Assembly (NCBI RefSeq): GCF_002994745.2
Contig: NC_037089.1
Coordinates: 21,995,641-22,059,640 of the forward strand
DNA from: Rosa chinensis
Taxonomy: Eukaryota > Streptophyta > Magnoliopsida > Rosales > Rosaceae
Length of the DNA stretch: 64,000 nt
Direction: 5' to 3'
Program-made: the position numbers and the translations under genes
The notes under the pieces: generated by a model
The model's input: only the letters and a program-made list of their open reading frames with translations
Database searches by the model: none
What the model was told of the DNA's origin: nothing
Shown: positions 34,261-45,951 of the stretch, piece after piece
How positions within the stretch are numbered: the first letter of the stretch is position 1
Layout: each line of letters begins with the position of its first letter

Positions 34261-36259
34261 TCCGAGCAAAGGCCTCCAGCTAATTAATGACTCTTCGATC
34301 GCTGGAATCTTCGTCGAAACACCTGCGTGATCAACTTCAGTAATCGTTCATCGATCACTCACTTTGCTCCAGCCAAAGACCAGCCAAGATAAGTCCACTG
34401 ATTTACAACTCATACTTATCTAATATTCTGATCGACTGATCCTTACTCACAAGCAGACCACGTGCTTATTTGTGAGAAAGCATGACTATTTTACTGCCAC
34501 ATATCAGCAGCATGATACAATATTTTATGGCGATGCACGTGTAGCTTAGAACACCACATATATGCCTCTGTTCTGCACAAACAAATTATTAGTCATGAGT
34601 GCAGCATGATACATAGCACAATACAATTATGTCCCTACACTTGCCATGCAATTACACATGCATTTAATTGTGACTCGCTCTCATTTATCTCTAAATGAAG
34701 TCAACACACTCTTATCTGTGCTGCATGCTTCTTCTGCTCTGCACATGACAAGTTATGAGCACCTGCTGCATGGTACATAGCATACTTGACGTGCACTTGG
34801 TCTATGCACTTGGTCTATTCAAACATATGAAATTACAATCATACACATGATATAATTATTCGTGCATATTATTTCACTCAATGCCACCACTAATTACACT
34901 CCACATTATTGTGGCTTTACGGTCATTAGTGATTGATCAGTCAGAGGAGTGCATCTTTGCATCACTTGTGACCAATTTGGTCCCTCTAGCTTAGGATATC
35001 TCATAATCACAATAGCATCACACTTCATTTTTTGGGTGTCACCCAAAGTCAAATGAGATTCGAGTGTGCGTCTACACATATTTACAAGGTATACACATGT
35101 ATATATCAACAAATTTCATGGCCAAATAGCAACTCATCTTAGATTGCTTATACACTTTGCCTAAAATCTCATCAAAGTACATATGCAACATGTATATACA
35201 AAATACTAGTGTTGATTTTACATACTCATGTACTAATCACCTATTTTGTTTCAAGGAGATATAATCACCGATCACATTTCCAATTAGCGAAATTATCATC
35301 CTTTGACTAAGGTGTTTCGCCGGAGCAATAGCGCGTCGTGTTCCTCTAGCCTCCAACTTGGCATAAGATAAGTCATTATATCTTATCTCTTACGCTTTCG
35401 CAATTAGAGCCGTTACATGCTTTCACTACTTTTAAGCATGCGTATAGAATATCACACTTGATATATCTTTACATGCTTCCATAACTTTTAAGCATGCCTA
35501 CAACATGTTATTAGCAACTTTACTACAAGTATATGCTATACGCATATGCCATGCTAGCTATGCCATGCTTCTTATATCGATCTCAAACGATCTCTAAGCA
35601 TGCCTACAAAAATATAAAATATTGTTAGCATCCACATTACAAGTATATGCTAGACACATATGCCATGCTCCTATTTAATTGCAACCCAATTAAATAAACA
35701 TAGGACATAAACAAAATGTTATTACTTGCTCTATGTGTTTATCATTTTTCATATAGATACAAACTTTACGAGTCTATGTTCTATGACCAACCGCCAGGCG
35801 GTAAGGCAACGCCTCATAATGACCATGACCGCTACGCGGCATTGCAGTCAAGTTTCTCTTTCGAGAAAACTGCTAGGGACTAGTTAACACAGCCCACGGC
35901 AGCCATTGATCCGGCAGTTAACCCCGACGCTTGGGTATCTAAGATTGGGCTCGCTACCCAACACCCTCTGCTCCGCGCAGCTCCCCTCATCAAACAATTT
36001 TCCGACCATCCGGAGGTCTATAGCCAGGAGTGGGGGACTCCTCGCAGGGCCTAGCAGGGGCCCACCCGAAAAGGGCAAAAGCGTTCGCTCCAACAATTCT
36101 AGATGGACGACGCACTCGCACTAATTATGCTTGATATACGGCACAAAGCTACGCTTTGGTATCAACCCGCAAGGACACCCTCCTTGACTGGGGACTTCGG
36201 GGACTTGTACATACAGCCCAGCATAATTAGCAACGGTCACGCTCATGCCTCAGGGCATC
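34261..36259 (+). other. Non-coding interior of the LARD
   Basis: No protein is recognisable. AT-rich sequence with many GCATGC/CATGC motifs fills 34430-35760. 35790-36200 is the block shared with 2820-3212. A purine tract plus 'TGTACATACAG' at 36195-36215 mimics the start of the LTR. Confidence 0.6.
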
Positions 36260-36289
36260 ACGGTCGAGCTACCCGTTAATGCCTCCCCG

Positions 36290-36685
36290 GCAACCCTTGA
36301 GCTTCCGCTCACGAGCTTTCCGCTCATGCCTTCCCGGCACCCACGAGCTTCCCGCTCATGCCTTCACGGCACCCCCGAGCTTCCCGCTCATGCCTTCTCG
36401 GCACCCCTGAGCTTCCCGCTCATGCCTTCGCGGCACCCACGAGCTTCCCGCTCATGCCTTCCCGGCACCCCGAGCTTCCGCTCATGCCTTCCCGGCACCC
36501 CGAGCTTCCGCTCATGCCTTCCCGGCACCCACGAGCTTCCGCTCACGAGCTTTCCGCTCATGCCTTCCCGGCACCCACGAGCTTCCGCTCATGCCTTCCC
36601 GGCAACCCCCGAGCTTCCCGCTCATGCCTTCCCGGCAACCACGACTTTACCGCTCATGCCTGCCCGACAATCCTCGAGCTTTACA
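36290..36685 (+). repeat. 31-33-bp minisatellite in the LARD
   Basis: About 12 tandem copies of a unit built from GAGCTTCCCGCTCATGCC followed by TTCCCGGCACCC, in 33-bp and 31-bp versions. Because 33 is divisible by three, several frames stay open, giving false 130-160-codon proteins such as 36245-36724. Confidence 0.92.
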
Positions 36686-37194
36686 CATGTCTACTCGACA
36701 CACAACACGTTAATGGAACATTGAATTCTTCTACCATCTGTCGCCTGTGACAAATTGAATTCTTTTCGCGTTCCATTAACACGAGCGACAACGAAACAAA
36801 CTTAAGCGTTCACGTATTCATCATTCACGAATTACAAACGTTTACCTTCGCAGCGCTCATACAACTTACATTTATCATATGCTCACACGACCATACGCGC
36901 TCTCGAGTTCGTACGTCATATTTGATCGTACTCGGCGCCATTCGCATGTGTACATCAACATGTATCACGCACCCCATACGTTCATATATGCCAACGCATA
37001 TAAGTGCAACTCACATTTGTTGCCCAATGCAACGAGAATCCTACATATGCCTGTTTTTTGTCTTTGTTTTGCAGGTTCACGAGTCCCTTCTTGCTTACGG
37101 AGTTCGGGGACTTGTAGGGGCTCCGTGCCGCCCGGTTACTTATGCTTGATGACATCGTGGTTATAACTCCCCAACCAAGAAGCTCCTCTTACTT

Positions 37195-37210
37195 GGGGAC
37201 TTCGGGGACT
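37195..37210 (+). other. Polypurine tract of the LARD
   Basis: GGGGACTTCGGGGACT lies immediately before the TGTACATACC start of the 3' LTR. Related copies occur at about 36195 and 37102. Confidence 0.75.
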
Positions 37211-37710
37211 TGTACATACCTCCAACAATATGGAGTATTTACTACATCACCAAGCATAAGTAACACCCTCTTTGAGACACCCACAAGCCATGGTGAGGCC
37301 CAACCGAGACATGCATCTTGTAGCCCTATGTTCAAGCTACGCTACGGTATCCGGAAGTCGCAAATCCGTCGCCGGGAAGCCACCTTCCCGGCCTTGCCTA
37401 GTTGCCTCCACAATATGCTTCTCTAGACTAGAATAGTGATTTTAGTCATCCCACATCTAAGAAAATGTAAAGGAGATGGCTTCCTTCACCTATAAAAGGA
37501 ATGCCTCCTCCCACTTAAACACCATTCAACACACTCCATTACACACTTTGTAATGCACTTGGGCCGCAAGGCTCGACACACTAGTATAATCTTTCAAGTG
37601 GACGTAGTCTCCCGCTAAGGCAGGAGGTGAACCACTATACATCTCGTGTCACTCTCTCTCTCTCTCATTCTTTACGTTAATTAGATCCCCAACGGATCCA
37701 AGCATTAACA
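37211..37710 (+). repeat. 3' LTR of the LARD
   Basis: 500 bp, two differences from the 5' LTR as read by eye, followed by the CTGTT duplication. Confidence 0.93.
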
Positions 37711-37715
37711 CTGTT

Positions 37716-38640
37716 CTTCATCTTTTTCATCCTCTTGGCTTCCACTGACCATCTCTTCAAAATAGCTAAACTTCTCCCCCTGAACAGAAGTGTCGGTGGG
37801 AGAAAAATAAGAGGCATCCTCGAAAGAAAGTAACATCCACAGTAACATAAAACTTTTTTGTGGGAGGATGAAAATACTTATACCCTTTCTGATGAGTCTC
37901 ATACCCGACAAAGACACATTTTAAGGCATGAGCCTCCAACTTAGAGCGTTAGTTCTTGGGAACATGAATAAAGGCTACACACCCAAAGACTCTAGCAGGT
38001 AGGTTATGAAAAGAAGGAAGGGAGACATGTGTGGAGAGTACCTCAAATGAGATTTGGCCCTGAAGGACACCAAAGGACATACAATTGATAAGATGAGAAG
38101 CAGTGAGAACAGTTTCTCCCCACAAGTACTTGGGCATATGTGCACTAAAGAGGAGGGAGGGGCAACATCCAGAAGATGACGGTTTTTACGTTCAGACACG
38201 CCATTTTGCTCAGGTGTTTGTGGACAAGTTGTTTGGTAGACAATGCCTTATGCCTGGAGATAATCCTGAAACTCATGACTCATGTACTCCCCCCCCCCCA
38301 TTATCTGAACGAAGACCTTAATTTGACCATTGTATTGAGTTTAAATCATGGCTTGAAAGGCTTGGAAAATTGAGAAGACAACATATTTAGACTTAAGTAA
38401 AACCACCCAAGAAACTCTAGTACAATCATCAATAAATAAAACAAACCAACACATGCCAGTAAGAGTAGGATCACGGGAAGGTCCCCAAACATTTGAATGA
38501 ATCAACTCAAAAGGGGTAGTACTTTTATTGAAAATACTTAACGGATAACTAACACGATGACTCTTGGCCAAGACACAAGTTTCACATCTAAGAGAAGAAT
38601 CATTAATGCCCAAAAACAAAGAAGGCATAGACTTTTTCAT
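37716..38640 (-). pseudogene. Copia integrase fragment
   Basis: Minus-strand frames 38640-38341 and 38199-37949 encode the pre-integrase zinc region ('CETCVLAKSHRV'), the integrase core start ('ELIHSNVWGPS', 'FVLFIDDCTRVSWV') and the later core ('MPKYLWGETVLTASHLINC'). A frame break lies near 38200-38340, around a run of C at 38290-38298. The sequence continues across the LARD into 32060. Confidence 0.85.
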
Positions 38641-38973
38641 GTTACTAAATTAAGGATGTCCTAAGCTACGATGCCATAACCACAGCTTACTCAACTACTT
38701 AGAACTCGAAATCAAAGCGACTGGGGCCATCTTCCCTAGTTTCTCCCCTCCATACATCTGGTCCAAATGGAACAACCTCCACCTCAGATCTCCCCGACCA
38801 ATAGTCTCCCTGGTAAGAAGATCTTGAAACAAAACATACATAGGAAAATAGGTCACAGAGCACTGAGCTTTAGCATTTAATTATGGTACAGATATCAAGT
38901 GGTGAGGTAAAGCAGGAACATATAAAACATTATGGAGCTCTAATGTAGGTGTAAGTCTTACCGAACCGGTTCC

Positions 38974-40107
38974 TTACACAGGGAAGGGTTCATCATTTGC
39001 ATTGGTAACTTTAGACACAGGTGGTGGTGACAAGTAGGTAAAATAGGATTTATCATAAGTCATGTGATTCGATGCCCCAGAATCAATGATCCAGGTATCT
39101 TCCCTAACAAAATCAGAAATATGTAAAGCAACACCAATCTTACCACGTCCAATCATGGATACAGAAGGATTACCAGCAACAGTTGTGTGATATCGCCCCT
39201 CCACACCATAGTAATCAGGATTTTGGACTAAATGAGCTATAGCACGTCCTTGTTGATTAGGTGTTGGTTTTCCCCAAGATGTAGGATGTCCATTTAGCTT
39301 GTGACATTTAGCTTTAATGTGCCCTAACTGTTTGCAGTAGTTGCAGAAAGGACGATTGCCAGTAGGTGATGTAGAGCTAGACTGAGGACGCAACTGTTGA
39401 GTATGTGGTGGCACATATTTAGGTGGTGTAGGATTAGACTAAACTGTAAGACTAGACAATTCAGAGTGAATTGCCTCAGCACTCTCTAGTTGAGCCTCAT
39501 CCTTGCGAATATAGGCAAAGGCTCCATCAAGGGAAGGAGGAGTAGCAAGCCTTAACAACTCACCTTTTGCACTAGCATGCTTGGAATCAAGTCCATTCAG
39601 AAATATGTGCACCCGCAACAAATCTTTCTCCTCATTGTTCAGCTTGATATCATCAGCATTCTTCATCTTATTAGGGCGCCTCTGATCAATCTCCAACCAA
39701 ATGTTCTTCAAAGCAGCAAAGTAAAGGGACACATGTTGTCCATTCTAAGTCATCTTAGATGCCTTGGCATGAAGTTCATGAATCTGAGCAAAGTCAGAAT
39801 CATTGAGATATAACTCTTTCAAAGTCTTCCATATCTTACCAGCTGTCTCGCATCCAATGATCAATTGAACTGCCTCATCGGTCATTGATTTGTAGAGGAT
39901 GGACATCACAGACCCATTTGAGTTCTCCCACTTTCCAAACCCTAGGTCCTTCTCATCTAGTGCTTCAATTGTGCCATTCACATATCCTATCTTGTCAAGC
40001 CCACACAGATGGGTAGTCATCATCTTCCTCCAAGTACAATAATTGGTGCCATTCAACTTAGCACCACCAAAACCCCCAGAGGAGTCTTGATTAAGAGATA
40101 CCTCCAA
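38974..40107 (-). pseudogene. Copia gag and aspartic protease
   Basis: On the minus strand, 40107-39745 and 39732-39439 encode the Gag (UBN2-type) region with 'LNGTNYCTWRKMM' near the start. 39414-38974 has the CCHC zinc knuckle 'CNYCKQLGHIKAKC' and the protease motif 'WIIDSGASNHM'. Stops at 39742 and near 39435 split what should be one frame. The start ATG at 40107 is about 320 bp inside the primer-binding site. Confidence 0.88.
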
Positions 40108-40202
40108 TTTTTGAATAGCAACATCATCATCCTTGCCAAACCCTTGTCATCCCATTACAGTAATAGAACACAGCGGAAAAAAAAGATGAAATTGAGTAGC
40201 CG

Positions 40203-40239
<37 letters not shown>

Positions 40240-40520
40240 GAACAGTAGTGGCTTGAAGAAAAAACCCCTAAAACCCAAATTCTAGGTTTAAACATTTGAA
40301 TACTCTCAATCACAAGAACACAAACAACAAATCCCAATTACTAGGTTGAAGATAATTTAAGAGAAATTAAGTTGAGGGAATTTGAGAACAATGAGAGAAC
40401 AAAGAGACAAAGTCCAATATGGATCTTTGCTCTGATATATACCAACTTGAGAATAAGAACGTATTTGAGAGAATAATGAGAATATAATAAGAATATTCTA
40501 AATAGGATACGTTGACTCAC

Positions 40521-41427
40521 TATCATGCCCCTGATTTTTAACACAAATAAAAATCGATATATATATAATCTCATAATTATACATGCGTGATGATTCAGCC
40601 ATCAATACCAAATACCGGGAGAACTTTTTCCCTTTAAACCAAGTATATACTGATGCCCTAAACCCACTATACCAATATTGACCAGCTCCACAGAGTCATA
40701 TATTACATAAGCTTACGAATTAAATTGTCAACACCAAAGTAAAACGTAAATGCTCATCAGAGCTTACTACAATGGAAGTCTTAATCACGGTAAAGTCACA
40801 AAATTGACTTCCTACTGTAAAGCTGCTAGCACGCTACCTCAGATTTAGCCACGATTTTCCTGACCTGCAGGATTAACCCCTACACCGTTTGAATGGTGCA
40901 CTGGGTTGTCACACAACAAACCCGGTAAGCTTTTGCAAGCCCGTATGAGTAACTCAAAACAACACACACAAAATCACGTGATAAACTCACACAAATCACG
41001 AGATAAACTCACACAAATCACGAGATAAACTCACACGTTTCAATCACAAAACAACTCACACAAATCACTGGATAAACCCACACGAATCATGAGATAAACT
41101 CACACGTTTCAATCAAGAAACAACTCACACAAAATCACGTTTCAATCAAGAAACAAATCATGGGATAAACTCACACGAATCACGAGATAAACTCACACGA
41201 ATCACGTTTCAATCAAGAAACAAAGCACGAGATAAACTCACACAAATCACGTTTCAATCAAGAAACAAAGCACGAGATAAACTCACACGAATCACGTTTC
41301 AATCAAGAAACAAAGCACGACGGACAGACTAGAGCTCTAACTGATCGTATCCACTAACTCGGCCAAAGGCGTGAATTCCCAATTTTCCCACCCACAATCA
41401 CATTTCATGATCCACGATCCTCAATAG
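40521..41427 (-). repeat. Truncated 3' LTR of the Gypsy element
   Basis: It aligns with 41900-42985 and includes the same minisatellite. The outer end reads TATCATGCCCC where the intact copy reads TGTCACACCCC. It diverges from the other LTR at about 41427. Confidence 0.8.
40950..41330. repeat. Minisatellite 'aatcacgagataaactcacacg', LTR copy 1
   Basis: Tandem, interleaved variants of AATCACGAGATAAACTCACAC and GTTTCAATCAAGAAACAA. The same array recurs in the other LTR. Confidence 0.88.
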
Positions 41428-41884
41428 CAAGGATCATGCCCCTACATCGAGCTCTACCCCTGCCTCTGGGTCTACCTCGACCCCTAGCTCGGCCTCCTAG
41501 TGAGTCCATCACCTAAGGAGCATAGCAACACGTGGTTAATACTTGTATAACTCTCAACACAAGCATAAGTCAATGCTATCACTAAATCAACCACAACACT
41601 ACGTCAGAGGATGCAATTCCATTCCCTACGTCGATCCCGAGTTAAATCTAAAGGTTCTCATTCCTCAAAAGACTATAACTCATAGAAGCTACCCAACTCC
41701 TACACTTAAGTTCACTACTTCACTAGCAGAGCAAACCAATGCTCAGACAATTCTACACTCTAACTCACCACTAGCCCTCCTACATACCCAATGATTATAT
41801 CAATACTGAAGAACATCAGATGGGATCCGCTGCAGACAGGCCATCACTCGAGTAGTACTGATTATCACAAAATATGTACCTTAC

Positions 41885-41896
41885 GCTCTGATACCA
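41885..41896 (-). other. Primer-binding site of the Gypsy element
   Basis: Minus strand TGGTATCAGAGC, complementary to the initiator-Met tRNA 3' end, three bases from the LTR edge. Confidence 0.88.
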
Positions 41897-42334
41897 AACT
41901 GTCACACCCCTAATTTTTAACACAAATAAAAAACGATATATATAATCTCATAATTATACATGCGTGATGATTCAGCCATCAATACAAAATACCTGGAAAA
42001 CTTTTTCCCTTTAAACCAAGTATATACTGATGCCCTGAACCCACTATACCAATATTGACCCGCTCGACAGAGTCATATATTACATAAGCTTATGAATTAA
42101 ATTGTCAACAACAAAGTAAAACGTAAATGCTCCTCAGAGCTTACTACAACGAAAGTCTTAATAACAGTAAAGTCACAAAATTGACTTCCTACCATAAAGC
42201 TGCTAGCACGCTACCTCAGATTCAGCCACGATTTTCCTCACCTGCAGGATTAACCCCTACACCGTTTGAATGGTGCACCGGGTTGTCACACAACAAACCA
42301 GGAAAGCTTTTGCAAGCCTGTATGAGTAACTCAA

Positions 42335-42880
42335 AACAACTCACACAAAATCACGAGATCAACTCACACATTTCAATCACGAGATAAACTCACACGTTTC
42401 AATCACGAAACAACTCACACAAATCACTTAGAAACCCACACGAATCACGAGATAAACTTACACGTTTCAATCACAAAACAACTCACACAAATCACGGGAT
42501 AAACCCACACGAATCACGAGATAAACTCACATGTTTCAATCACGAAACAACTCACACAAAATCACGTTTCAATCAAGAAACAAATCACGGGATAAACCCA
42601 CACAAATCATGAGATAAACTCACATGAATCACGTTTCAATCAAGAAACTAAGCATGAGATAAACTCACACGAATCCCGTTTCAATCAAGAAACAAAGCAC
42701 GAGATAATCTCACACAAATCACGTTTCAATCAAGAAACTAAGCATGAGATAAACTCACACGAATCCCGTTTCAATCAAGAAACAAAGCACAAGATAATCT
42801 CACACAAATCACGTTTCAATCAAGAAACAAAGCACGAGATAAACTCACACGAATCACGTTTCAATCAAGAAACAAAGCAC
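42335..42880. repeat. Minisatellite 'aatcacgagataaactcacacg', LTR copy 2
   Basis: Same repeat units as the array at 40950-41330, but about 165 bp longer, so copy number differs between the two LTRs. Confidence 0.88.
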
Positions 42881-44268
42881 GTCGGACATATCAGAGCTCT
42901 AACTGATCGTATCCACTAACCCGGCCAAAGGCGTGAATTCCCAAATTTCCCACCCATGATCACATTTCGTGATCCACGATCCTCAACTTGTAAGTCTTTG
43001 GATCCACGATATAAATACCAAAACATTAAAGGAGTCGCACTGGACCCAAACTAGTACACGAATCTAAAATAAAAGATTCCCCATAATTGATCCCTATCAA
43101 TTACTCCCAGTACAAGACCCACATTTAAATAAACCACCCGCGAACTAAAATGTTCCACAATATACAACACTTTTCAAAATAATAGAAATCAACCATTTCA
43201 CAAAATGTTGTTTCACGAAAAGTCACACCCAAAACAATAAAATGCACGCACCCATAGTTATTGTTTTATCACAACAAATCCACCCACACATATATATTTC
43301 TCATATATATATATATATATATATATGTAGACATTCACTCAGGAATGCTACTAATACCAACTATAGTTTGCAGTTAACTAAATAACTCCCAAAACGATAA
43401 GGTAAGCCCGTTCGTAAATGAACATTGTGAGATTACTCACCTCGAAACTCCCGCTGCGTCTTCACACCACTAGACTACTTACAGAACGCACTCTGTCAAG
43501 CACCTAAGGAAATCACAGCCTTGATTCAATCAACAAATCACAAATAATTAAAGTTCGAATCCTCAAATCAAACTAAAATCTCAAAGTAATGCCAATTGAG
43601 GCGAAACCACTTCCGAGACTTCCCAAAGTCTCCGGAATACTTCCACGATCGATATGTCCAAACCATAAGTTGATCGGACGTTCGAATCCTCACGGATCAA
43701 ATAAATCGAACGGTCCAAAACTGTAAAAATCATAACAAATTCATACGAACTCCAAAAATTGCGTATTATATATTGAAACGCTCGTATCGACCAGTAGAAG
43801 ATATATATTACCAGAAACAGTCCCTTACATGGCCGGAACGCTGCCAGAACACCACCAGAGGGGGTGGCGCACCGCCGCCGGCCAAAACTCAATATTTCAC
43901 AAAACTCCGAACATCAATGATCTTCATCTCAGCATGCTTATCAACTTTCATAACTAGCCTCAAGTCAGAATCTAAGCAAAAATGATCAAAAACTACCTCG
44001 CAAGCCGTGAATCACTGTTCAATCTGAGTTGAACCAAGTTTCATGTGAATCGATCTAAAGAACCACCACAGATCGACCAAGAAGGCTACTGCGAACTCAA
44101 AATAGGAAGCTTGAAGCCACGACGTCGCTGGAACTGTGTTTTCCGACCGAGTCAGAAAACAACAAACTTCGCCACTTTAATGCGCCGCACACGGTGAATA
44201 TCGCCGCTAGAGGATATTACAGAGATGACCGGAGCAAGGAGTCGAGTCGAGTCGATCTGGAAGGTTTC

Positions 44269-45951
44269 TGACTTGGATACACATTTACGCAAGCGTACGT
44301 ATCGTTGTCAAGATAGGGAAGTATTGAGCCCAAAGTTTATCGTACCACGGGGATTAGTGGCTAACCCACAATCCTTGGGTGGCCGGAACTAAAGTCACTA
44401 AGCAAATAAAGGAAAAAGAAAAAGAAAATAATAAAAAGGCTATTCTAAGGCACCAAGCCTTAGCAATGCTCGGCTTTAGTTTTCACCAAAGCCTAATCAA
44501 AACTAAGAACCTAGTGGTGGATATGCACAAATGAGTCGAAAATTGTAGGAAGTTTTGAATTGTGAATTAACTAAATTAAACGCAACCAAAAATTAAACTA
44601 AACAACTAATTAACAGACTAGCAAAATTAAATTTGGGTTTTCAAATTAATGGGAACATGGGAGTGTCGGGTGATTCACACTAACTATCTTGCAAATATCG
44701 ATGTCAATTTCACAAATGCGTACATTTCCTATATGTGTTAAGTCCCGTATCTAGTACCGTTTAAGGCTACTAAACCAATTATCCTTTCGGTGTATTGATT
44801 ATGCCGGTTAAGGCCACAATCAACTCTCTAATTTGGGCATTACGCCGGTTAAGGCCGCAATATCCAAAATTAGAGGCCTAGAGAGCAAGATAAAAGAGAC
44901 CCAAGCAAGCTTAGCTACAATTGAGGTAGCTAATGGTCACCACACTTAAATCCTAGATGCCACAAGACTAATAAGTTGTCAATTTATCAATCTATTCATC
45001 GCAATTGCCCACAACATAATTTCAAAGGTTGACAAAGCCTAGAAACATGCTTCTAAGGACCAATAAATTCGGATTTAAAGCATACACAATGAAAATTGCA
45101 TTTATTAAAATTAAAACATCAATATTTATACAAGATGAGTTAGGGGTTCACAACCCTAACTCCCAAAATTGAACTACTCACTACCTATAGTCAAATACAT
45201 CATCAATAGCAAATAAAATTATGGAATAGATAATAAGGAAGAGAGGGGAGAGTTAACTTGGTCACTTCTAGCTATGAGCTAGTATGAACCAAGCAATTTC
45301 TTCACCCAACTACCCAAAATAGAGGTGTGGTGCTCTTGATGATGATTCCCTTAAAACTTTGAGTGAGTCTTTCTAAATTCCCAAAATCAAACTAAAGAAA
45401 CTAAAGGAAATGAAGAGAGAGGAGGAGAGGATGAGAAAGAGAGCAGCCCAAAGGGGCTGCCTCTGTTTTTGTGTGCGGCTACTGTTCTTCTGTAGGGTTA
45501 TCTCCCGAATTGTGGTGTTGGGTTCTATATATATATATATGTGGCTGAACGTGCTTCTGAGGGCAAGAAGAGAAAAATCTTGGAGGTTAATTAGATGGCA
45601 GGCACGTGTGCTGCTTGGTTTGGCAAGAAGGAATTATGAATGCCATGTGTCAAGATAGAATTGGTCAATGGGTGATTAACCCATACTCTTTGCATGCTGC
45701 ACGTGCATGTGAGCTTAATTAACCAATTAAGATTGATTGTATAATTAAGTAATTATGATTTCCACAATTTTGTCCATTTGCTAAAATCTCCGAATTGCTC
45801 CATTCTCTCGTCATTTTCTTTCGATTTCCGTGACTCCGCTTATTTCCTACAAAATAAATAAAACTAGATTAATTACATATTAATTGACTTGAGGATTAGC
45901 TTATTTCTAGTGTTTTAGATGTAATTACACGTATATAAATACGTGTAATCA
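44269..45951. mobile_element. Solo LTR, 1683 bp, inside the Gypsy LTR
   Basis: It starts TGACTTGGATACACATTTACG and ends ATACGTGTAATCA. The duplication GTTTC is perfect at 44264-44268 and 45952-45956. There is no primer-binding site, gag or pol. An 82-codon frame at 45410-45658 lies inside it without a recognisable domain. Confidence 0.85.

Larger units (their letters stand above)
32066..37710 (+). mobile_element. LARD: large non-coding LTR retrotransposon, very recent insertion
   Basis: Two 500-bp LTRs (32066-32565 and 37211-37710, TGTACATACC...GCATTAACA) bracket a 4.6 kb interior with no gag or pol. The duplication CTGTT is perfect at 32061-32065 and 37711-37715. I found only two differences between the LTRs (T/C in the CT-rich stretch near 32513, A/G near 32531). 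The primer-binding site TGGCGCCGTCTGTGGGA follows at 32567 and a purine tract GGGGACTTCGGGGACT precedes the 3' LTR. It must move using enzymes from an autonomous Gypsy relative (inference). Confidence 0.93.

Noticed and set aside
36290..36685. Possible CRISPR-like direct repeat array
   Set aside because: The repeats are contiguous without unique spacers and the DNA is a plant nuclear retrotransposon.
36245..36750. Two repeat-protein frames of 130 and 159 codons
   Set aside because: Generated by a 33-bp minisatellite; the same sequence is open in several frames.
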